A stretch of DNA of 33,650 nucleotides from DASRDU01 sp035560235 (GTDB lineage Bacteria; Acidobacteriota; Blastocatellia; RBC074). A program made the translations under genes and the position numbers. The notes beneath the pieces are model-generated. The model saw only the letters and a program-made list of their open reading frames with translations. It did no database searches and had not been told where the DNA came from. Location: assembly GCA_035560235.1 (NCBI GenBank), contig DATMAG010000103.1:1-33650 (forward strand), written 5' to 3'. Of the stretch, positions 26,338 through 33,650 are shown one piece after another (the stretch's first letter is position 1; each line of letters starts with the position of its first letter).

Positions 26338-26883
26338 ATGGACTTCAAAGAGAAAGCCTGTGTGATGACGGCTGCGGATATGAACCGTGTGCTGGCGCGG
26401 ATTGCTTCGCAGATTGTCGAAAACAATCCTGATTTGTCGAACGTGCTGCTGGTGGGCATCCGGCGGCGCGGCGTGCCGCTGGCTGAACGGATTGCCGCAA
26501 GAATTGCCGAAACTGAACGGGTCAGCGTCGCCACCGGCGCGCTCGACATTACGCTTTACCGCGACGACCTCAGCACAGTGGCTGAACAGCCGGTCATTAA
26601 CAAGACCGAACTGCCCGGCGATGTGACCGGGCGCACGATCATTCTGGTGGATGATGTGCTTTATACCGGGCGCACGATTCGCGCGGCGATGGATCAGTTG
26701 ATTGATTTTGGTCGCCCGAAGCGCGTGCAACTGGCGGTGCTGATTGATCGCGGCTGGCGCGAACTGCCGATTCAGGCCGATTACGTCGGCAAGTACGTTG
26801 CCACCACCGAAAGCGAAATCATCAAGGTGATGCTTCCCGAATTTGATGAGGAAGAACAAGTGCTGCTGGTTGAGACGAAGTAA
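26338..26883 (+). CDS. pyrR: Bifunctional pyr operon regulator/uracil phosphoribosyltransferase
   Basis: A 181-aa type I phosphoribosyltransferase fold with the PRPP motif ILVDDVLYTGRTIR (about 102-115) and the PyrR-typical VLIDRGWRELPIQADYVGK. PyrR binds pyr mRNA in response to UMP/UTP in Firmicutes and others, and it makes UMP from uracil and PRPP. AAGGAG precedes the ATG. It heads pyrR-pyrB-membrane protein-pyrC, separated from pyrB by 6 bp. No clear PyrR-binding anti-antiterminator loop is visible in its roughly 60-nt leader, so whether it regulates by attenuation here is open. Confidence 0.94.
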   Translation: MDFKEKACVMTAADMNRVLARIASQIVENNPDLSNVLLVGIRRRGVPLAERIAARIAETERVSVATGALDITLYRDDLSTVAEQPVINKTELPGDVTGRTIILVDDVLYTGRTIRAAMDQLIDFGRPKRVQLAVLIDRGWRELPIQADYVGKYVATTESEIIKVMLPEFDEEEQVLLVETK

Positions 26884-26889
26884 TCAAAG

Positions 26890-27831
26890 ATGCTGCTGAA
26901 CCGCAAAGACCTTCTGGGAATCGCTGATCTCTCGCCCGCCGAGATTGTTCATATTCTCGACACCGCCGAAAAATTCCGCGACATCAACACGCGGCAGATC
27001 AAGAAAGTGCCGACGCTGCGCGGCAAGACGGTCATCAATCTGTTCTTTGAAGCCTCAACGCGCACGCGCACGAGCTTTGAAATTGCGGGCAAGCGGCTCT
27101 CTGCCGATACGATCAACATTTCGGCTTCGACTTCGAGCGTCGTCAAGGGCGAAACGCTGATTGACACGGCCAAGAACCTGGAAGCGATGCTGCCCGATGT
27201 GATCGTCATTCGTCATTCATCGTCGGGCGCGCCGCATCAGATTGCGCGCATCATCAATGCCGCGGTCGTCAATGCCGGAGACGGCGCGCACGAACATCCG
27301 ACGCAGGCGCTGCTTGATGCGCTCACCATCCGCGATCAGAAAGGCGGCTTTGCCGGGCTGAAGGTGGCGATCATCGGCGACATTCTGCACAGCCGCGTGG
27401 CGCGCTCAAACGCGCATCTGCTTTCAAAGCTCGGCGCGCACGTCGTCTTTGCCGGGCCGCGCACGCTGCTGCCGTTCGGATTTGAAAAGCACCTCGCGCC
27501 CGCCGAAGGCACGGTGACGTTTGCTGAAAGCGTTGAAGAAGCCATTACCAGTGCCGATGTGGTGATGATGCTGCGCATTCAGCTTGAGCGGCAGTCGGGC
27601 GGCTTTTTCCCAAGCCTCGGTGAATATTCGATTCATTACGGCCTCAACCGTCGCCGCCTCGAACTGGCCAGGAAGGACGTGATCGTGCTGCATCCAGGGC
27701 CGATCAATCGCGGCGTCGAGATTGATTCGGATGTGGCCGACAGCCCGTTTTCGCTGATTCTCGATCAGGTCAACAACGGTGTTTCGGTGCGGATGGCAGT
27801 GCTTTATCTGCTGGCGGGTGGCGTGGAATGA
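26890..27831 (+). CDS. pyrB: Aspartate carbamoyltransferase catalytic subunit
   Basis: A 313-aa enzyme joining carbamoyl phosphate and aspartate, the first committed step of pyrimidine synthesis. The carbamoyl-phosphate site STRTRTSFE (56-64), SSVVKGETLIDTAKNL, and HPTQALLDAL are all present, as is the C-terminal HPGPINRGVE. No pyrI regulatory subunit is adjacent, as expected for a PyrR-containing operon. It lies 6 bp after pyrR and overlaps the membrane-protein gene (ATGA). Confidence 0.97.
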   Translation: MLLNRKDLLGIADLSPAEIVHILDTAEKFRDINTRQIKKVPTLRGKTVINLFFEASTRTRTSFEIAGKRLSADTINISASTSSVVKGETLIDTAKNLEAMLPDVIVIRHSSSGAPHQIARIINAAVVNAGDGAHEHPTQALLDALTIRDQKGGFAGLKVAIIGDILHSRVARSNAHLLSKLGAHVVFAGPRTLLPFGFEKHLAPAEGTVTFAESVEEAITSADVVMMLRIQLERQSGGFFPSLGEYSIHYGLNRRRLELARKDVIVLHPGPINRGVEIDSDVADSPFSLILDQVNNGVSVRMAVLYLLAGGVE

Positions 27832-28331
27832 AGGCGCTGCTGAAATCGAAGCTGCCAAAGGCGAGGCTGGCGCGACTGCTGCTGCTGCTGGCGCTGGCCG
27901 ATCTGCTGTACGGCCTGACCACAATGATGCTGTTCTTTGCTGAAAAGCTGACGCTGCATACTACTGTAACCGGAGAGACGCTGGAAGTGGATGTGCCGTT
28001 TCAGTGGCGCACGATGGGGCGGCCCTTTGTTTTTGCGGTGTTGTGGCTGGCGTGGGCGGCGGCGTCAGCCGGGCGACGCGGAGTGATTGCATCAGCAATG
28101 ATCGCGCTGCTCTCGCTCGGTCTTTATTACGACTGCCGCGATGGTTTCAGGCATCTTTATCAGGCTTATCAGTCCGGCTCATCAGCGGGAGCTTTTCTGT
28201 TCGCTTTTTACGGTGTGAATGAATGGGACGTGGTGCGCGGCGTGATGCTGGCGCTGGTGATTATGATCTGGCTGCTGAGTCTGATCCGACACGGATTGAA
28301 GCCGAATCAGAAAAGCCCGGTTGAGGCGTGA
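27828..28331 (+). CDS. Multi-pass membrane protein of unknown function in the pyr operon
   Basis: A 167-aa protein with about four hydrophobic segments (about 15-40, 66-80, 86-102, 136-155). A basic N-terminus (KALLKSKLPKARLARLL) suggests a cytoplasmic start. I do not recognise a family. The ATG overlaps the pyrB stop and pyrC follows 9 bp later, so it is firmly embedded in the operon. It could be a lineage-specific insertion or a transporter-like accessory for pyrimidine metabolism, but nothing in the sequence shows this. Confidence 0.75.
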   Translation: MKALLKSKLPKARLARLLLLLALADLLYGLTTMMLFFAEKLTLHTTVTGETLEVDVPFQWRTMGRPFVFAVLWLAWAAASAGRRGVIASAMIALLSLGLYYDCRDGFRHLYQAYQSGSSAGAFLFAFYGVNEWDVVRGVMLALVIMIWLLSLIRHGLKPNQKSPVEA

Positions 28332-28340
28332 TTCATTCTT

Positions 28341-29630
28341 ATGTCATTACTACTGATCAAAAACGGAACGGTCATTGACCCTTCACAATCAATCGAAGCG
28401 CCGCGTGACGTGCTGATCCGCGACGGTAAGGTTGAAAACATCGGCGAGGCGCTTGATGCTGACGGCGCTGAAATCCTCGATGCGACGGGCTGCGTCGTTG
28501 CGCCTGGTTTCATTGATCTGCACGTTCACTTCCGCGAACCTGGTTTTGAATACAAGGAGACCATCGAAAGCGGAGCGCGGGCGGCAGTCGCGGGCGGCTT
28601 CACGGCGGCGTGCTGCATGCCGAATACGAAACCGGTCAATGACAATGCCTCAGTGACCAGTTTTATTGTCGAACGGGCGCGCACGGCGCTGGCCCGCGTT
28701 TATCCGATTGGCGCGATTACGCAGGGATCGAAGGGCGAGCAACTGGCCGAAATCGGTGAGATGAAACGCGCCGGAATCGTTGCGATCAGTGATGACGGCA
28801 AGCCGGTCTGTGACGCGGGGCTGATGCGCCGCGCGATGGAATACGCCAGCGACTTTGATCTGACGGTGGTGGATCACTGCGAGGACTGCTGCATGGCGCC
28901 GGGCTGGATGATGCACGAAGGCGAGTATTCGGCCCTGCTCGGACTCAAGGGCCTGAGCGGCGCGGCTGAGGATTTGCAGGTTTCGCGTGACATTCAACTG
29001 GCTGAAATCACCGGCGCGCGCGTTCACATCGCGCATATCTCAACGGCCCGCTCGGTTGATTTCGTACGCCAGGCAAAGGCCAGAGGATTGCGCGTGACCT
29101 GCGAAGCGACGCCGCATCATTTCACGCTGACCGATGCCGAAGTTTATCGGCGGCATTACGACACGAATACCAAAATGGCCCCGCCGCTGCGGTCACAGTC
29201 CGACCTTGAAGCCGTAATTGAAGGACTGCGCGACGGCACGATTGACGCCATCGCCACCGATCACGCGCCGCATCACGCGAATGAAAAGATGCTTGAATTT
29301 GACAAGGCCCCGAACGGCATCATCGGCCTGGAAACCGCCGTCGGTCTGACGCTCAATCAGCTTTTTCATCCGGGCGTGATTTCGCTCAGTCGCATGGTTG
29401 AACTGCTCTCGGTCAATCCGGCGCGCATCTTTGATCTGCCCGGCGGCACATTGAAACCTGGTGCAGCGGCTGACGTGACGATCTTCGATCCGCAGCGGGT
29501 GACCAGGTTCGACGTGAACAAATCCTGCTCAAAGAGTCGCAACACGCCCTTTGACGGATGGGAACTCAAGGGGTCGCCCGTTGCCACCATCGTTGCTGGT
29601 CGCATTGTCTGGCAGGCTGTGGCGCAGTAA
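28341..29630 (+). CDS. pyrC: Dihydroorotase, type I
   Basis: A 429-aa zinc amidohydrolase interconverting carbamoyl-aspartate and dihydroorotate. The metal-binding HVHFREPG (His61, His63, Arg65) is followed by MPNTKPVND, then AISDDGKPV, which carries the bridging Asp used by type I enzymes instead of carboxylated Lys. VDHCED, HIAHISTA and ATDHAPHH complete the site. It is the last gene of the pyrR operon and runs directly into a terminator. Confidence 0.96.
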   Translation: MSLLLIKNGTVIDPSQSIEAPRDVLIRDGKVENIGEALDADGAEILDATGCVVAPGFIDLHVHFREPGFEYKETIESGARAAVAGGFTAACCMPNTKPVNDNASVTSFIVERARTALARVYPIGAITQGSKGEQLAEIGEMKRAGIVAISDDGKPVCDAGLMRRAMEYASDFDLTVVDHCEDCCMAPGWMMHEGEYSALLGLKGLSGAAEDLQVSRDIQLAEITGARVHIAHISTARSVDFVRQAKARGLRVTCEATPHHFTLTDAEVYRRHYDTNTKMAPPLRSQSDLEAVIEGLRDGTIDAIATDHAPHHANEKMLEFDKAPNGIIGLETAVGLTLNQLFHPGVISLSRMVELLSVNPARIFDLPGGTLKPGAAADVTIFDPQRVTRFDVNKSCSKSRNTPFDGWELKGSPVATIVAGRIVWQAVAQ

Positions 29631-29668
29631 AAAAGCCTGCGCGCCCACTTGCCACGTTCGGGCTTTTT
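29630..29668 (+). terminator. Rho-independent terminator of the pyrR-pyrC operon
   Basis: A 10-bp stem (29630-29639 AAAAAGCCTG with 29659-29668 CGGGCTTTTT, one G-U) ends in a T-run, immediately after the pyrC stop. The loop is long (19 nt), so it is weaker than the one at 29779-29813. Confidence 0.65.
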
Positions 29669-29677
29669 ATGTAGTAT
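29649..29677 (+). promoter_or_regulatory. Promoter of tRNA-Leu
   Basis: TTGCCA (29649-29654) and TAGTAT (29672-29677) are separated by 17 bp. The predicted start is near 29684, about 5 nt before the tRNA. It overlaps the pyrC terminator. Confidence 0.6.
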
Positions 29678-29688
29678 TCGCATCCGTT

Positions 29689-29772
29689 GCGGATGTGGCG
29701 GAACTGGTAGACGCGCTAGTTTCAGGAGCTAGTGGAAGCAATTCCGTGGAGGTTCGATTCCTCTCATCCGCA
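29689..29772 (+). tRNA. tRNA-Leu (anticodon CAG)
   Basis: 84 nt with a 7-bp acceptor stem (GCGGATG/CATCCGC) and discriminator A. It has the D-arm region GGCGGAACTGGTAGACGC, the anticodon stem-loop CTAGT-TTCAGGA-GCTAG (CAG), a class II variable arm, and the T-arm with GGTTCGATTCC. The 3' CCA is not encoded. Confidence 0.97.
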
Positions 29773-29778
29773 TAAAGA

Positions 29779-29813
29779 AGGGCGATTCGGAAGTTTTCCG
29801 GGTCGCCCTTTTT
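29779..29813 (+). terminator. Strong rho-independent terminator after tRNA-Leu
   Basis: A 14-bp stem (29779-29792 with 29796-29809, two G-U pairs), a 3-nt GTT loop, and a following T-run, 7 nt after the tRNA. Confidence 0.9.
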
Positions 29814-29852
29814 GATTTCCCGCCTTTATGACAGCATCATCGCGCTGCGGTT

Positions 29853-31208
29853 ATGAACGACTCAGAATCACGACAACAAAGAATTAACAGCCTGCGAACC
29901 CGGTTCAGTGAACTTTACGAAGCAGCGCCAATGACTGTGCTGCGCGCACCTGCCCGCATCAATGTTCTCGGCGAACATGTTGATTACGTGTCATACCTGC
30001 CGACGGCTTCGCTGGTTTTCGGCAGCGGTGAACACGAAATGCTGATGGCCTTTCGCGTTTCAGATGATGAACGGGTGCGCGGAGCTTCGCTGAACAGCGA
30101 GTTTGCGCCGTTCGCATTCACTTTGAATGACGCGCCTGAACCTGACGCTGACTGGAACGAATGGTTGTATGACCGGCCCGTGCCTGCGCCGCACTGGGGC
30201 AATTACGTCAAAGGCGCGGTCTTTTTTGCTCGCCATCTTTACGGCAGGCGCGCGAGTCGCGGGTTTGATTTCGTGGTTGATTCAACCATTCCGCCAAAGG
30301 GCGGCGCGTCGTCATCATCGGCGCTGACGGTGCTGGCCGGGGCGGCAATCAGAATGGCCGGTGAGATTGAGTTTGAGCCGCATCAACTGGCCCGCGAATC
30401 GGCCAGGGCTGAATGGTATGTCGGCACTCGCGGCGGCGCGATGGATCACACGGCGATCTGCCTGTCAGCGCGGCATCACGCGGTTTATCTGAGTTATCGT
30501 GAGGACACGGCTGAACTGGTTCCGCTGCCGGGTGATGATTTTCGCTGGATGACTTTTTTTTCGCACGAAGCCGACAAGGGCAGGGAAATGATGCTTGAAT
30601 ACAACGAGCGCGCTGCGGTTGCGCGCCTGCTGATTCCGTCCTTCACCGGTCAGTTGTCTGCGGCAGATGACCTGCAGGCAGTCATTGAAAATCTGCCTGT
30701 ATCTGTTGCGCTGGATGACATCGAACGCACGAATCCGCAGGTCTTCAGCGCCTGCGCGGCGGCCTTTCCGGCGCTGGTGCAGGAGCGGCGCACGCGCCCG
30801 CTGAAACTGCGTGATCGCGCGCAGCATCACCTGGGAGAGATGCGACGGGTTGAGGCCGCAGCGCGGCTGCTGCGCCAGGCGTCAGACCGCGATTCACCGG
30901 AAGTGATGCGTGAACTCGGTCGGCTGCTCAATGAATCGCACGCGAGCCTGCGCGATCTTTACGAAGTCAGCACGCCGCAGGTTAACCATCTGATTGAAAT
31001 CATCACGGCTGATCCTGAAGTTTACGGCGCGCGACTGATGGGCGGCGGCTTTGGCGGCAATGTGCTGGCGCTGACGACAGCGACCAATGTTCAGGCGCTG
31101 GTCAGTCGCGTGCAGCGCGATTTTTACAGCCCGCAACAGCGCGACGCCCGCCGCGAAGGCGCAGTGATGATTTCAACTCCGGGCGACGGTCTGTCAGCAG
31201 TTCAGTAA
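29853..31208 (+). CDS. Galactokinase-like GHMP kinase
   Basis: A 451-aa sugar kinase of the GHMP superfamily. Motif 1 PARINVLGEHVDY (33-45) corresponds to the galactokinase signature. Motif 2 PKGGASSSSAL is the phosphate-binding loop. GGAMDHTA carries the catalytic Asp, and motif 3 is LMGGGFGGNVLAL. The motifs differ slightly from classical GalK (EHTDYNGG is EHVDYVSY), so another hexose or its derivative is possible. The following phosphohexomutase gene fits sugar-phosphate metabolism. There is a weak Shine-Dalgarno before ATG 29853. Confidence 0.88.
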   Translation: MNDSESRQQRINSLRTRFSELYEAAPMTVLRAPARINVLGEHVDYVSYLPTASLVFGSGEHEMLMAFRVSDDERVRGASLNSEFAPFAFTLNDAPEPDADWNEWLYDRPVPAPHWGNYVKGAVFFARHLYGRRASRGFDFVVDSTIPPKGGASSSSALTVLAGAAIRMAGEIEFEPHQLARESARAEWYVGTRGGAMDHTAICLSARHHAVYLSYREDTAELVPLPGDDFRWMTFFSHEADKGREMMLEYNERAAVARLLIPSFTGQLSAADDLQAVIENLPVSVALDDIERTNPQVFSACAAAFPALVQERRTRPLKLRDRAQHHLGEMRRVEAAARLLRQASDRDSPEVMRELGRLLNESHASLRDLYEVSTPQVNHLIEIITADPEVYGARLMGGGFGGNVLALTTATNVQALVSRVQRDFYSPQQRDARREGAVMISTPGDGLSAVQ

Positions 31209-31254
31209 ACAAACATCTCAACCTGTCGGCAGTCATTCTTTTCGTGAAGCGAAT

Positions 31255-32613
31255 ATGAAACCACTGAAAATCGGCATCAGCGGCGTGCGCGGCATCGTTG
31301 GCGAAACCTTTACGCCGGAACTGGCCGTTGCCTTTGCGCAGGCTTTCGGGACTTATCTTGATTCGGGGCGCATCCTGGTGTGTCGTGACACGCGGGCTTC
31401 GGGGCCGATGGTGCGTTCGGCAGTGATGGCCGGACTGCTGGCTGCGGGTTGCGAAGTGACTGATCTCGGCATTGCGCCGACGCCAAGCCTGCAACTCGCG
31501 GTGAAAAGCTTCGGTGCGCAGGGCGGCATTTCGATTACGGCGGGTCACAATCCTTCGCCCTGGAACGCATTGAAGTTTGTGCGCGGCGACGGGCTTTATC
31601 TGAACGCGACGCAGGCCGAGGAACTGCTCGACATTTATCATCAGGGCGAATTTGAAAAGGCCGCGTGGAATCGCATTCAGACGCGAATCGAAAGCCGTGA
31701 TGCCATTGCGCCGCACATCGAAGCAATCAAAAAAGTCTTTGATGTCGCCGCGATTCGCGCCCGCAAACTGACCGTCGCGGTTGACTGCTGCAACGGCGCG
31801 TGCGCGCTGCTCAGCCCGCGACTGCTTGAAGAATTCGGTTGCACAGTGCTGGCGATCAACGATGACATCAGCGCTGATTTTCCGCACAGCCCTGAGCCGA
31901 AGCGCGAAGCGATGGCGCAGCTTCGCGCCGTCGTCAAAGCCGGACATGCTGACATTGGGTTCGCGCACGATGCTGACGGTGAACGCCTGGGCATCGTCAC
32001 TGAAACAGGCGAACCGCTCTCAGAAGAGATGACGCTCGCGCTCGCCGCTGAAATCAGACTGAGCCGGACGAGCGGCGTGGTCGTGACCAATGTTTCCACG
32101 ACCCGCACGATTGAGGCCGTCGCGGCGCGGCACAATTCAAATGTCATTCGCACACCGGTCGGCACGGCTTACATTTCCGAAGCGATGGTCGAACATCAGG
32201 CTGTGATTGGCGGCGAAGGCAACGGCGCAGTCACCATTCCCGAAGTTCAGCCGACCAGTGACAGCGCCGCTGCGATGGGGCTGATTCTTGAATATCTGGC
32301 GCAGACCGGGCAGCGCATTTCAGCACTGGTCGCACAGTTGCCGCGCTTCACGATGCTCAAGCATTACGTGCCGGTCGAACCGCACCTGCTTTATTCAGTG
32401 TTGCAGGATGTGCGCGGCGAAGTCGAACGCGCAGGCGCATCAGACACTGACCTGAGCGACGGCATCAAGCTGTTCTGGCCCGACGGCTGGATTCACATTC
32501 GCGCCTCGAACACTGAATCCATGATTCGCCTGATTGCCGAAGCCGAAACCGAAGCGCGCGCGCAGGAGCTGCTCGCGTGGGCGCGCGACCGGATCAGAGC
32601 CGGTGTGCGATAA
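31255..32613 (+). CDS. Phosphohexomutase (phosphoglucosamine/phosphomannomutase-like) with altered catalytic motifs
   Basis: A 452-aa alpha-D-phosphohexomutase with four recognisable domains. It starts KIGISGVRGIVGE, as in GlmM/ManB proteins. The catalytic loop reads TAGHNP with Gly97 where the phosphoserine normally is (TASHNP). The metal loop is DADGER (Asp239, Asp241, Glu243) instead of DxDxDR. The sugar loop is GGEGNG (Glu321). The phosphate loop is RASNTES (416-422), where the last position is usually Pro. It sits 46 bp after the galactokinase-like gene. Either this subfamily uses another phosphate carrier, or it is not a normal mutase. Confidence 0.85.
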   Translation: MKPLKIGISGVRGIVGETFTPELAVAFAQAFGTYLDSGRILVCRDTRASGPMVRSAVMAGLLAAGCEVTDLGIAPTPSLQLAVKSFGAQGGISITAGHNPSPWNALKFVRGDGLYLNATQAEELLDIYHQGEFEKAAWNRIQTRIESRDAIAPHIEAIKKVFDVAAIRARKLTVAVDCCNGACALLSPRLLEEFGCTVLAINDDISADFPHSPEPKREAMAQLRAVVKAGHADIGFAHDADGERLGIVTETGEPLSEEMTLALAAEIRLSRTSGVVVTNVSTTRTIEAVAARHNSNVIRTPVGTAYISEAMVEHQAVIGGEGNGAVTIPEVQPTSDSAAAMGLILEYLAQTGQRISALVAQLPRFTMLKHYVPVEPHLLYSVLQDVRGEVERAGASDTDLSDGIKLFWPDGWIHIRASNTESMIRLIAEAETEARAQELLAWARDRIRAGVR

Positions 32614-32661
32614 GCCTGCCATGAAGGCTTCGCGGTTTGGCTGAATTGTTGATGCAGACAG

Positions 32662-32682
32662 CGACAAGCTGGCAGCTTGTCG
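32662..32682. other. Perfect 9-bp stem-loop upstream of the amidohydrolase
   Basis: CGACAAGCT-GGC-AGCTTGTCG, 8 nt before the GGAGG of the next gene. No T-run. It could affect translation or be a small repeat. Confidence 0.5.
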
Positions 32683-32701
32683 AACACGTGGAGGTCATCC
32701 G

Positions 32702-33650
32702 ATGAAAACGAGACTGCTGCTGATTCCACTGCTCTTCGTTGCTCTGATTGCGGCTTCGTTGCAGGAGGCGCGGTCGCAGGCAGGTTCTTCGCTGCTCGTC
32801 ATCACTCACGCGAATGTGATTGACGGCGTGGCGAATGAACCGCTGCGCGATGCGACGGTCATTGTGCGTGACGGCAGGATTGAAAACATTGCTGCCGGTG
32901 CGGTCAGCCTCCCGACGGGCGCGACGGTGATTGATCTGAAGGGGCGCTGGCTGCTGCCGGGATTTCTTGATGCTCACGCGCACATTGCGAATCTGAGCGC
33001 GGCGCGGGCGGCGCTCAACTCAGGCGTCACGACGGCGCGCTGCCTCGGCGTGAATCATTTCGCTGACATCGGCATGCGCGAACTCAATCACGCGGGCATC
33101 AGCGATCTGCCCGACATCATCGCCGCCGGGTATCACGTGCGCTCGCGTCCGGCTGAAGAGTTGTTTGTTGATTTTCCATCGCTGAAAGACCTGATGGGCC
33201 GACCGGTGAGCGGCGCAGACAACGTGCGACGGATCGTGCGGGCGCAGATCGAACGCGGCGTTGATGTCATCAAGATCAATACGACCGAACGCGCCGGCCT
33301 GCCCGACACCGATCCGCGCAAGCGCATCTTCACTGACGAAGAGATTGCCGCGATTGTGGACGAAGCCCGCCGCTCGAACATTTATGTCGCCGCGCACGCG
33401 CACGGTGACGAAGGCGCTTTCGCCGCTGTCAGGGCCGGAGTGCGTTCCATCGAACACGGCACCTGGATGAGCGACGAAACGCTGAAGCTGATGAAGGAGC
33501 GCGGCACTTACTTTGTGCCGACGATTGCAACGGTGGCTGATCTGATCGAACCGGGCGGCGATTATGACAACGCAGCGCTTGCGATTCGCGGGCGCGCGAT
33601 GCTGCCGCGATTGCGCGAAACTGCCGCAAAGGCGTGGAAGCTGGGCATCA
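32702..33650 (+). CDS. Secreted amidohydrolase (partial, runs off the right edge)
   Basis: An open frame from ATG 32702 (GGAGG 7 nt upstream) to the window end, 316 codons with no stop. A signal peptide (LLLIPLLFVALIAASL) gives an exported protein. The amidohydrolase/imidazolonepropionase-like fold shows the small beta domain (VITHANVIDGV, VIVRDGRIENI) and LPGFLDAHAHI with the HxH metal pair. VDVIKIN contains the Lys that may be carboxylated, followed by AAHAHG and SIEHGTW. This set resembles Xaa-Pro and Xaa-Arg dipeptidases of the family. The remaining metal Asp lies beyond the window. Likely a periplasmic dipeptidase or cyclic amide hydrolase. Confidence 0.92.
   Translation, partial: MKTRLLLIPLLFVALIAASLQEARSQAGSSLLVITHANVIDGVANEPLRDATVIVRDGRIENIAAGAVSLPTGATVIDLKGRWLLPGFLDAHAHIANLSAARAALNSGVTTARCLGVNHFADIGMRELNHAGISDLPDIIAAGYHVRSRPAEELFVDFPSLKDLMGRPVSGADNVRRIVRAQIERGVDVIKINTTERAGLPDTDPRKRIFTDEEIAAIVDEARRSNIYVAAHAHGDEGAFAAVRAGVRSIEHGTWMSDETLKLMKERGTYFVPTIATVADLIEPGGDYDNAALAIRGRAMLPRLRETAAKAWKLGI

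Noticed and set aside
31102..31968. 288-aa minus-strand frame
   Set aside because: Antisense to the kinase and phosphohexomutase genes; composition typical of a GC-rich shadow.

Overview
The window is about 57% GC by eye, with short intergenic gaps, and appears to be chromosomal DNA from a free-living heterotroph. I infer Acidobacteriota, probably class Blastocatellia. The reasons are a quinohemoprotein alcohol dehydrogenase, a Tat-exported Gfo/Idh/MocA oxidoreductase, a RodZ-like protein with a Pro/Ser/Thr linker, a tRNA without encoded CCA, and lineage-type secreted proteins of unknown function. No taxonomic marker such as rRNA is present, so this is inference.

Layout. 1-2777 (minus): a frameshifted AraC-type regulator followed by two exported proteins of unknown function. 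The second is a long Cys-rich protein (1-1395) that runs off the left edge. 2888-5509: guaB and a rodZ-like gene, with a clear promoter and terminator for rodZ. 5631-10618: a VOC protein and a sugar or sugar-acid locus (two Gfo/Idh/MocA oxidoreductases and an ACS-family MFS transporter) with a vapBC toxin-antitoxin pair inside it. The divergent promoters of the MFS gene and the Tat oxidoreductase share a GntR/FadR-type palindrome. 10808-15970 (plus): a surface-polysaccharide-like operon of two methyltransferases, a GT2 glycosyltransferase and asparagine synthase. It is interrupted by a roughly 0.4-kb unit with inverted-repeat ends that carries an S23/four-helix-bundle gene. 16017-22611 (minus): PQQ alcohol dehydrogenase with a fused cytochrome c, a diiron ferritin-like oxidase, a small Zn-finger/ArsC/TauE group, and a nucleotide pyrophosphatase-like phosphatase. 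22836-29630: pyrimidine synthesis in two divergent halves, pyrK-pyrD-M23 peptidase (minus) and pyrR-pyrB-membrane protein-pyrC (plus). 29649-29813: tRNA-Leu(CAG) with its own promoter and a strong terminator. 29853-33650: a galactokinase-like GHMP kinase, a phosphohexomutase with altered catalytic motifs, and the start of a secreted amidohydrolase.

The most unusual structure is a set of short tandem repeats, with period 7 (sometimes 9) and a different sequence at each site, mostly arranged as inverted pairs: 10626-10720, 11968-12002 (inside a gene), 13636-13663 with 14032-14066, 18127-18229, 22739-22827 and 26037-26257. Several of them supply parts of neighbouring genes: stop codons, a start codon, a -35 box, and residues next to a SAM-binding motif. 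The S23-gene unit bounded by such repeats is my best candidate for an undescribed mobile or RNA-structured element.
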